Positions 6,256 to 11,452 of a stretch of 11,452 bases of DNA are shown here, piece after piece; position 1 is the first letter of the stretch; each line of letters begins with the position of its first letter. The translations under genes were made by a program, and so were the position numbers. Below the pieces are notes generated by a model. The model did not search any database and had not been told where the DNA came from. It saw only the letters and a program-made list of their open reading frames with translations. Origin of the DNA: Acidimicrobiia bacterium (GTDB lineage Bacteria > Actinomycetota > Acidimicrobiia > Spongiisociales > UBA5794); NCBI GenBank assembly GCA_013695075.1, contig JACDBE010000206.1:1-11452 (forward strand). Direction: 5' to 3'.

Positions 6256-6261
6256 CGATCG

Positions 6262-9003
6262 GTGTTCGCCGATCCTCTAGTGGAGGCCACCTTCATCCCC
6301 GCCGAGCCCGCCAGGGACGGGTGGCTGGCGCTGTGGCGAGCCGACGGAAAGGTCGACGCCGCCAACGACGAGATGGAGCTGGCGCTGCCTGCCGGCACCG
6401 TGGTGCGCCGGCGGCGAATGCCGGTGCGCCGCCTCCGGTTGGCGGAGGCCATCGACCCGCTGGTCGAGCTGCCGGCCACGGCGGCGGTGACACCGTCGGT
6501 GCGGGCGTGGTCGGTGGCGGCGCAGTTGGCGGTGGAGCTGGCGGGCCGGGGACGCCTGATGCCGTCGATGACCGCCGCCGGGTTGGATGCCTGGCGGCTG
6601 GCTCCGCTCGATCCCGACGACGTGGAGCGGCGCCGCCGACTGAGCGCCGCCCTGCCGCCGGCGGCCCATGCTGTACCCCTCCCGGGGTCCCGTCCGCTGC
6701 GAGTGTGGTCGCCGCAGGGTCTGGTCGACGCCTTTGCCGATGCGGTGGCCGATGTGCTTCCTCGCACCGCCGCCGCCCCGCCGATCGCCGGCCACGATGC
6801 CTTCGCCGCTTCCGAGGGGACGCCGGTCGATGTCGCCGCCGGGTGGTTCGCCACCCTGCGGGACGCCAGCGACGAGGCGGCGATTGCCTTGCGGCTGGAG
6901 CCGCCCTCCGACGGGGAGGGACCCTTCACCGCCACGGTGGTGATCCAGAGCCGCGCCGACCCCAGTCTGGTCCTCGAAGCGGCCGAGCTGTGGACGATGC
7001 CGCAGGCGGTGATGGCGCGGTTCGGCGATGTCGACAGCACCCTGCTCGTGGCGCTGCGCCGCGGCGCCCGCGCCTGGCCGCCGGTGGGGAGGCTGCTCCA
7101 GGAAGCCCGTCCCGCCCGGCTGCAACTCGATGACGAGGAGGTGGCCGATCTGCTCGGCCCCGCCGCCGACGATCTGGCGTCGGCCGGGATCCAGGTGATG
7201 TGGCCCGCCGAGATGCTGGCACCGGTGGCATGGCGACCCGTGATCACCACCCCCACACCCGCCGCCGTCAGGGGCGCCGGGCTCACCATGGACGCCATCT
7301 TGGAATGGAAGGCCACCATCGGCGACGAGCAGCTCACCGCCGCCGAACTGGCCGTGCTCGCCGAGGCGAAGCGGCCGATGGTCCGCCTGCGGGGCCGCTG
7401 GGTGCGGGCCGATCCCGCCCGACTGGCACGCCTCGGTCGACGCCACCGGATCGGGGGCGGCGCCGCCCTGGCGGCCGCTCTTGGCGGCGAGCTACAGGTG
7501 GACGGGGAGCGGGTCGCCGTCGAGGTGGAGGGGCCCCTGGCCGGTTTGGCGGAGCGACTGCACGCCTTCACCCCGGAACGGGTTGCGGAAGCGCCGCCCG
7601 GGCTGTCGGCCACGCTGCGCCCCTACCAGCTGCGGGGCCTGGCCTGGCTCGCGGAGATGGCCGATCTCCGTCTCGGGGGGGTGCTCGCAGACGACATGGG
7701 ATTGGGAAAGACCGTGCAGGTGCTCGCCCTCCACCTCTCCCGACAACCACCCGGGCCGATGCTGGTGGTGTGCCCGGCGTCGTTGATCGGCAACTGGGAA
7801 CGGGAGGCACGGCGCTTCGCCGCCGAGGTCCCGGTGCGGCGATTCCATGGACGGGAGCGGTCGCTCGATGACCTGGCCGACCGGGAGATGGTGCTGGCCA
7901 CCTACGGAGTGGTGCGCCGCGATGCGGCCACCCTCGGTGCGGTGGAATGGGGACTGGTGGTGGCCGACGAGGCTCAGGCCATCAAGAACCCCCTGGCGAG
8001 GACCGCCCGGGCGATGCGGACGATCGCCGCCCCCGTCCGGTTCGCCTTGACCGGAACACCCGTGGAGAACCGCCTCACCGAGCTGTGGGCGATCCTGGAC
8101 TGGACCACTCCCGGTCTGCTCGGGCCGCTGGAGACCTTCCGCCGTGAGGTGGCGGTGCCGGTGGAGCGTCACCGGGACCCGCAGGCCACCGAGACCCTGG
8201 TTCGCCTGGTGCGGCCCTTCCTGCTGCGGCGGCGCAAGTCCGATCCGGCCATCGTCCCCGAGCTGCCCCCCAAGACCGAGACCGACCGGGTGGTGCCGCT
8301 CACCAGCGAGCAGGCAACGCTGTACCGGGCGGTTGTGGAGGAGGCCCTGGCCGAGATTCGGGAGGCGGAGGGGATCAACAGGCGCGGTCTGGTGCTGCGC
8401 CTCCTCACCGCCCTCAAGCAGATCTGCAACCACCCCGCCCAATACCTCGACCAACCGGGTCCGGTGGCGGGCAGGTCGGGAAAGCTGGCGGCGACGGTCG
8501 AACTCCTGGAGGTGATCGGCGCCGAGGGCGACGCCGCCCTGGTGTTCACCCAGTACGTCAGGATGGGGCGGATCCTGCAGCGCCACCTCACTGAGCGGGG
8601 CATGCGCACCCTGTTCTTTCACGGATCGCTCCCGCTGAAAGCCCGTCAGGAGATGGTCGATCGCTTCCAGCGGGGTGAGGCCGACGCCTTCGTCATCTCG
8701 CTGCGGGCGGGCGGCACTGGCCTCAACCTGACCCGGGCCACCCACGTCATCCACTACGACCGGTGGTGGAACCCGGCCGTCGAGGACCAGGCCAGCGACC
8801 GGGCGTGGCGCATCGGCCAGGACCGGCCTGTCCAGGTGCACCGGATGGTGTGCGAGGGGACCGTAGAGGACCGCATCGCCGCCCTGCTCGACACCAAGCG
8901 GGGGCTGGCCGAGGCGGTGGTGGGTGGTGGCGAGGGGTGGATCACCGAGCTTGGCGACGACGACCTCGCCGCTCTGGTGGCGCTGGCCGGGGAGACGGCA
9001 TGA
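6262..9003 (+). CDS. SNF2-family DEAD/DEAH-box ATPase/helicase
   Basis: A 913-aa SNF2 (Swi2/RapA-like) ATPase, predicted to translocate on double-stranded DNA and remodel or strip bound proteins. The first ~450 residues are the N-terminal region typical of bacterial members. The motor follows: TLRPYQLRGLAWL (Q region), Walker A DDMGLGKT (477-484), LVVCPASLIGNW (Ia), Walker B VADEAQ with DEAQ at 569-572, ALTGTPVENR (III), RPFLLRRRKSD, ALVFTQY (IV), SLRAGGTGLNLT (V) and DRAWRIGQ (VI, from 846). All catalytic motifs are intact. GTG at 6262 is preferred because the 36 codons upstream are Arg/Gly-rich and unlike the family, whereas VFADPLVEATFIPAE begins the expected N-terminal strand; TACCGT lies just upstream. 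Its TGA overlaps the ATG of the SWIM gene, so the two are made together. Confidence 0.93.
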   Translation: MFADPLVEATFIPAEPARDGWLALWRADGKVDAANDEMELALPAGTVVRRRRMPVRRLRLAEAIDPLVELPATAAVTPSVRAWSVAAQLAVELAGRGRLMPSMTAAGLDAWRLAPLDPDDVERRRRLSAALPPAAHAVPLPGSRPLRVWSPQGLVDAFADAVADVLPRTAAAPPIAGHDAFAASEGTPVDVAAGWFATLRDASDEAAIALRLEPPSDGEGPFTATVVIQSRADPSLVLEAAELWTMPQAVMARFGDVDSTLLVALRRGARAWPPVGRLLQEARPARLQLDDEEVADLLGPAADDLASAGIQVMWPAEMLAPVAWRPVITTPTPAAVRGAGLTMDAILEWKATIGDEQLTAAELAVLAEAKRPMVRLRGRWVRADPARLARLGRRHRIGGGAALAAALGGELQVDGERVAVEVEGPLAGLAERLHAFTPERVAEAPPGLSATLRPYQLRGLAWLAEMADLRLGGVLADDMGLGKTVQVLALHLSRQPPGPMLVVCPASLIGNWEREARRFAAEVPVRRFHGRERSLDDLADREMVLATYGVVRRDAATLGAVEWGLVVADEAQAIKNPLARTARAMRTIAAPVRFALTGTPVENRLTELWAILDWTTPGLLGPLETFRREVAVPVERHRDPQATETLVRLVRPFLLRRRKSDPAIVPELPPKTETDRVVPLTSEQATLYRAVVEEALAEIREAEGINRRGLVLRLLTALKQICNHPAQYLDQPGPVAGRSGKLAATVELLEVIGAEGDAALVFTQYVRMGRILQRHLTERGMRTLFFHGSLPLKARQEMVDRFQRGEADAFVISLRAGGTGLNLTRATHVIHYDRWWNPAVEDQASDRAWRIGQDRPVQVHRMVCEGTVEDRIAALLDTKRGLAEAVVGGGEGWITELGDDDLAALVALAGETA

Positions 9004-10196
9004 CGGGCCGTCGCCGAGTGAAGTTCACCACCACCTGGTGGGGGGCGGCGTGGATCGAGGCCCTGGAGCGGCGTGCCCGACTCGATCCCAATCGGCTGCC
9101 GCGAGGTCGGATTTATGCCCGTCACGGCCACGTGGAGGATCTGGTGCTGTCGCCCGGGCTTATCACGGCGCGGGTACACGGCACCCGAATTCGGCCCTAC
9201 CGGGTGATCGTCACCGTGCGCCAGCTCGACGACCCGGAGTGGGACCGCTTCCTCGACGCCGTGGTGGCCAAGGCGGTGCACGCCGCCGCCCTGCTCGATG
9301 GCGAGCTCGACCCGGGCATCGTCGAGGATGCCACTGCCGTCGGGGTGGAGCTGCTCCCCGTCGCCGGCGAGCTGCGCCCCCGCTGCTCGTGCCCGGACTG
9401 GGCCGACCCCTGCAAGCACGCCGCCGCCGTCTGCTACCTGGTGGCCGTGGAGCTGGACCGGGACCCGTTCGATCTCCTCGAGCTGCGCGGCCGCTCCCGG
9501 GACATGGTGATGGCGGAGCTCCGCCGGCGGCGCAGCCCGGGGACAGCAGAGGTGGCGGCACCGGTGGTGGAGGCGGCTGCCGTTGCTGAGCGAGGGGCGA
9601 CGGCACGGGAGGCCTGGCAGCGGCGGGTCGGCGAGCTCCCACACCCGCCACCGGTGCGGCCGGGACCGGGCCGGCTGGCGGTGTGGCCGGCCGACCCCCC
9701 GGCAGACGCCCCTTTCACCGCCGCCGGGCTGGCGGCGGTAGCCGGCGACGCCATCGACCGGGCCTGGCGGATGTCATGCGGAGACGCCAGCTCCGCTCTG
9801 TCACTCGACCTCGATGCCGATCTGGCCCGCCGCGCCGCCACCGCACTGGGCACGCCCGGGTGGGCCACGCTGGTGGAGCGATCCGGGGTCGACGCCCGGG
9901 AGCTGCTGCGTCGGGCATCCGCCTGGCGCCACGCCGGGGCGGACGGTCTTCGAGCCATGGCCGAAGCCCGCTGGAAACCCGACGTAGTGACCATGGCCGA
10001 GGCCCGCACCCGTCTGGTCGAAGCCGGCATCCCGGCGGGTCGCATCCGCGTCGACCGCAACGCACTGGTCGTCGATGGCGTCCAGCTGCGGCTGGGCCAC
10101 GACGGCCGGTGGTGGCGGTTCGAGAAGCGGTCCAACCGTTGGGAGCTGGGGTCGGCGCCGGGGGAGACACCCGACGAACTGTGGGACGGAGGCTGA
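9000..10196 (+). CDS. SWIM zinc-finger protein paired with SNF2 ATPase
   Basis: A 398-aa cytosolic protein. The SWIM finger CxCx(6)CxH is at C129, C131, C138 and H140 (CSCPDWADPCKH). The N-terminus FTTTWWGAAWIEALE with RLPRGRIYARHGHV (32-45) is typical of the partner protein found beside bacterial SNF2 ATPases. Residues ~180-225 are an Ala/Pro/Arg-rich probable linker. The C-terminus is an acidic/aromatic domain ending GRWWRFEKRSNRWELGSA. The ATG at 9000 overlaps the SNF2 stop as ATGA, with GGAG five bases before it, giving tight translational coupling. SWIM domains bind DNA or proteins, so it probably recruits or targets the SNF2 motor; this is inference from the family and the pairing. Confidence 0.9.
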   Translation: MTGRRRVKFTTTWWGAAWIEALERRARLDPNRLPRGRIYARHGHVEDLVLSPGLITARVHGTRIRPYRVIVTVRQLDDPEWDRFLDAVVAKAVHAAALLDGELDPGIVEDATAVGVELLPVAGELRPRCSCPDWADPCKHAAAVCYLVAVELDRDPFDLLELRGRSRDMVMAELRRRRSPGTAEVAAPVVEAAAVAERGATAREAWQRRVGELPHPPPVRPGPGRLAVWPADPPADAPFTAAGLAAVAGDAIDRAWRMSCGDASSALSLDLDADLARRAATALGTPGWATLVERSGVDARELLRRASAWRHAGADGLRAMAEARWKPDVVTMAEARTRLVEAGIPAGRIRVDRNALVVDGVQLRLGHDGRWWRFEKRSNRWELGSAPGETPDELWDGG

Positions 10197-10303
10197 CTCG
10201 GGGCGCAACCATCGGCAATGCGTTGGCGGATCGGCGGGATCCCAGCGCCCCCACCAGCCGGCTCAGGCAAGCCGACCGAGATCAGTCGATGCGGGTGATG
10301 CCC

Positions 10304-10344
10304 GGAAAGAGACAAGGGAGGGAAACAAGAGAAGGGACGGAGGG
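10304..10344 (-). terminator. G-poor pyrimidine tract after cupredoxin: possible Rho-dependent termination site
   Basis: On the plus strand these 41 bases hold 38 purines; on the minus strand the cupredoxin transcript would therefore carry a C/U-rich stretch with only three G, starting three bases after its TAG. C-rich, G-poor unstructured RNA is what Rho loads on. It lies in the 151-bp space between convergent genes, where I see no strong intrinsic terminator. Confidence 0.35.
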
Positions 10345-10347
10345 TCG

Positions 10348-10893
10348 CTACCTGCGGGTGGTGCGGCGGGTCAGCGTCACTGCGGCTCCGGCGAGCCCCA
10401 CGCCGAGCGCAGTCCCCAAGGCCAGGGGCGCCCAATCGGTGCCGGCCGGGCTGTCCGTCGCTGCGGTGGCGGCCGGGTCGTCGTCGACCAGGGCTGCCGC
10501 CGGCTCCGGTCCGGCCGCCAGGGCGGCGGTACCGTCCCCGACCACTACCGCCCCGATCATCCCGGGGTGAAGGATGCACACATATGGGTAGACGCCGGGC
10601 CGGTCGAAGGCAGCCTCCATAGTGCCGGACTTGGCGAGGTGGTTCAGCGAACCCCACAGCACGCTGGCGCCGGTAACGGTGTGCGCTGCCGGGTCGTCGT
10701 TGACGAACGTGACGGTATCCCCGGGGGTGACCCTGGCGATGGTCGGGGTGAAGCAACTGCCCTGCATGCGCACCGTGGTGGTGGAGGCTTCGGACTGAAC
10801 TTCGGCGTGGCAGCCCCCACCGCCGGCCAGCCCCGGGGCGGCGAGCACCAGGGCGGTCAGCACCGTGCCGAGAACCAGGCTGATACGACGCAT
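10348..10893 (-). CDS. membrane-anchored cupredoxin (plastocyanin/amicyanin-like)
   Basis: A 181-aa exported blue-copper-type protein. Residues 1-~23 are a signal peptide (Arg-rich start, then LVLGTVLTALVLAAPGLA). The cupredoxin domain spans ~30-118: VRMQGSCFTPTIARVTPGDTV leads to a His ligand at H71 (AAHTVTG), and CILHPGM supplies C106, H109 and M112. The C-xx-H-xx-M spacing is that of amicyanin rather than the longer plastocyanin loop. An Ala/Pro/Asp-rich spacer (~120-152) leads to a C-terminal membrane helix (PLALGTALGVGLAGAAVTL) and an Arg-rich cytosolic tail, so the copper domain faces outward. All four ligands are present, so one-electron transfer or copper handling is likely; the partner is unknown. 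ATG 10893 follows AGGAGG with six-base spacing. Confidence 0.9.
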   Translation of the reverse strand: MRRISLVLGTVLTALVLAAPGLAGGGGCHAEVQSEASTTTVRMQGSCFTPTIARVTPGDTVTFVNDDPAAHTVTGASVLWGSLNHLAKSGTMEAAFDRPGVYPYVCILHPGMIGAVVVGDGTAALAAGPEPAAALVDDDPAATAATDSPAGTDWAPLALGTALGVGLAGAAVTLTRRTTRR

Positions 10894-10899
10894 GAGGAT

Positions 10900-10905
10900 C
10901 CTCCT
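10900..10905 (-). promoter_or_regulatory. strong Shine-Dalgarno AGGAGG for cupredoxin
   Basis: AGGAGG, six bases before the ATG at 10893, is the strongest ribosome binding site in the window. It overlaps a ten-base palindrome GAGGATCCTC (10894-10903), which could fold weakly over the site. Confidence 0.75.
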
Positions 10906-10933
10906 GTGAGTGTCGACATCTTTACACCACCCA

Positions 10934-10957
10934 GGGGCGGGAGGTTCCCGTCGCCCC
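10934..10957. terminator. imperfect GC-rich hairpin between the two right-end genes
   Basis: GGGGC (10934-10938) pairs with GCCCC (10953-10957) and GGGA (10939-10942) with TCCC (10946-10949), leaving a three-base bulge and a GGT loop. On the minus strand it begins about 14 bases after the isomerase-like stop codon. There is no T-run, so it may weaken read-through into the cupredoxin gene rather than end transcription fully. Confidence 0.3.
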
Positions 10958-10971
10958 CGGCAACACTGCGT

Positions 10972-11452
10972 TCAGCGGATGACGGGGAGCACGGCGGCGG
11001 TGGCGGGGCGGCCGGCGAGCAACCGGGCCAGGTCGGCGCCGTGGCCGCGGCGCATGGCGACCTCGGTGAGCAGGAGCAGGGTGTCGGCCAGTGCCGCCGC
11101 CGGCGGGTCCCAGTCGACGTCGAGGGCAGCCGCCAGGTCGAGCCCGTGCAGCACCAACTCCATCACCCGAGTGCGCAGGTAGTCGTCGATGCGGATCGAC
11201 GCCCAGGCGGTGGGGATGACGGTATCGGGGTCGACGGTGTAGAGCCGGGCGACCACCCGGGCGAATGTGGCGGCGAACAGCGCTGCCGGGTCCTCACCAA
11301 GAGCTGCCGACTCCTCCCGTCCCCGGGCTGCCACCGCGGCGTCGATGCCGCCAGGGTCGTCGTCGCGGGCACCGAGATAGCGAGTGACGTAGGCGGCGGC
11401 GTCCTCCAGATGCGGCCCGTCGACCGGTGCCGCCTCCAGATAGCGTTCGACC
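10972..11452 (-). CDS. mycothiol-dependent maleylpyruvate isomerase-family protein, partial (N-terminus beyond right edge)
   Basis: The last 159 residues of a protein whose frame stays open to the right edge. The visible part, starting ...VERYLEAAPVDGPHLEDAAAYV, matches the family once called TIGR03083/MDMPI, a DinB-like four-helix bundle. The block WASIRIDDYLRTRVMELVLHGLDLAAAL is the conserved helix carrying the metal-binding His of this fold (His in VLHGLDLA). Family members use mycothiol, the actinobacterial thiol, and many are of unknown substrate. An internal GTG at 11334 would give a 120-aa protein, but the preceding codons clearly continue the homology, so the true start is outside the window. 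It is followed 78 bases later by the cupredoxin gene on the same strand, which has its own strong ribosome binding site. Confidence 0.85.
   Translation of the reverse strand, partial: VERYLEAAPVDGPHLEDAAAYVTRYLGARDDDPGGIDAAVAARGREESAALGEDPAALFAATFARVVARLYTVDPDTVIPTAWASIRIDDYLRTRVMELVLHGLDLAAALDVDWDPPAAALADTLLLLTEVAMRRGHGADLARLLAGRPATAAVLPVIR

Noticed and set aside
6154..6261. 36-residue N-terminal extension of the SNF2 protein
   Set aside because: The residues are Arg/Gly-rich and unlike the family, the frame lacks a ribosome binding site, and a -10-like hexamer sits just before the GTG at 6262.
6277..8841. Long antisense frames (up to ~450 codons) opposite the SNF2 gene
   Set aside because: The sense strand carries every SNF2 motif in order; the antisense products are low-complexity Arg/Gly/Pro/His-rich sequences.
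9434..10756. 440-codon antisense frame spanning the SWIM gene and part of the cupredoxin gene
   Set aside because: It crosses two well-supported genes and a noncoding gap and reads as Arg/Ser/Pro-rich filler.
10921..10949. GGGAACC with GTGTAAA 15 bases downstream as an ECF-sigma promoter for the cupredoxin gene
   Set aside because: The -10 part is a poor match and the -35 part lies within a GC-rich hairpin that explains the sequence at least as well.

Overview
The window reads as chromosomal DNA of a high-GC Actinomycetota bacterium. Reasons: strongly GC-biased third codon positions, a mycothiol-dependent maleylpyruvate isomerase-type gene, several starts that look leaderless (TANNNT six or seven bases before the start codon), and SNF2/SWIM and squalene-cyclase-like families typical of that phylum. 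An Acidimicrobiia-like lineage is possible but cannot be proven here. I see no rRNA, tRNA, CRISPR array, transposase or integrase.

Left part (1-2020, minus strand). Reading leftward: a small VOC (glyoxalase-fold) protein, the wreck of a vapBC toxin-antitoxin pair (vapB broken by two frameshifts, vapC frameshifted and truncated), a 320-aa squalene-cyclase/prenyltransferase-like protein, and a partial reading frame running off the left edge. The old start/stop overlaps (GTGA between VOC and vapB, ATGA between vapB and vapC) survive, so this was once a coupled operon.

Middle part (2060-5050). A plus-strand reading frame with a good ribosome binding site but an early stop precedes a DUF3892 + Vps62-like fusion gene (plus). 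Converging on it is a minus-strand pair: a second squalene-cyclase-like gene, clearly paralogous to the first (about half of residues identical by eye), followed by an overlapping GNAT acetyltransferase gene.

Right part (5041-11452). A 159-bp divergent spacer with a 7+3+7 inverted repeat leads to a DUF72 (YecE-like) TIM-barrel gene. Next, on the plus strand, is a tightly coupled two-gene unit: a full-length SNF2-family ATPase and a SWIM zinc-finger protein, overlapping by ATGA. Converging on these from the right are a membrane-anchored cupredoxin with an amicyanin-type copper site and the C-terminal part of a mycothiol-dependent maleylpyruvate isomerase-like protein that leaves the window.

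The genes do not form one pathway. The clear functional unit is SNF2-SWIM, probably acting on DNA-protein complexes. The region with most evolutionary activity is 1-5050, where paralogous cyclase-like genes bracket decayed and single-copy accessory genes. I did not find a convincing new multi-gene system; the best leads are the paralogue pair with its decayed cargo and the SNF2-SWIM operon.
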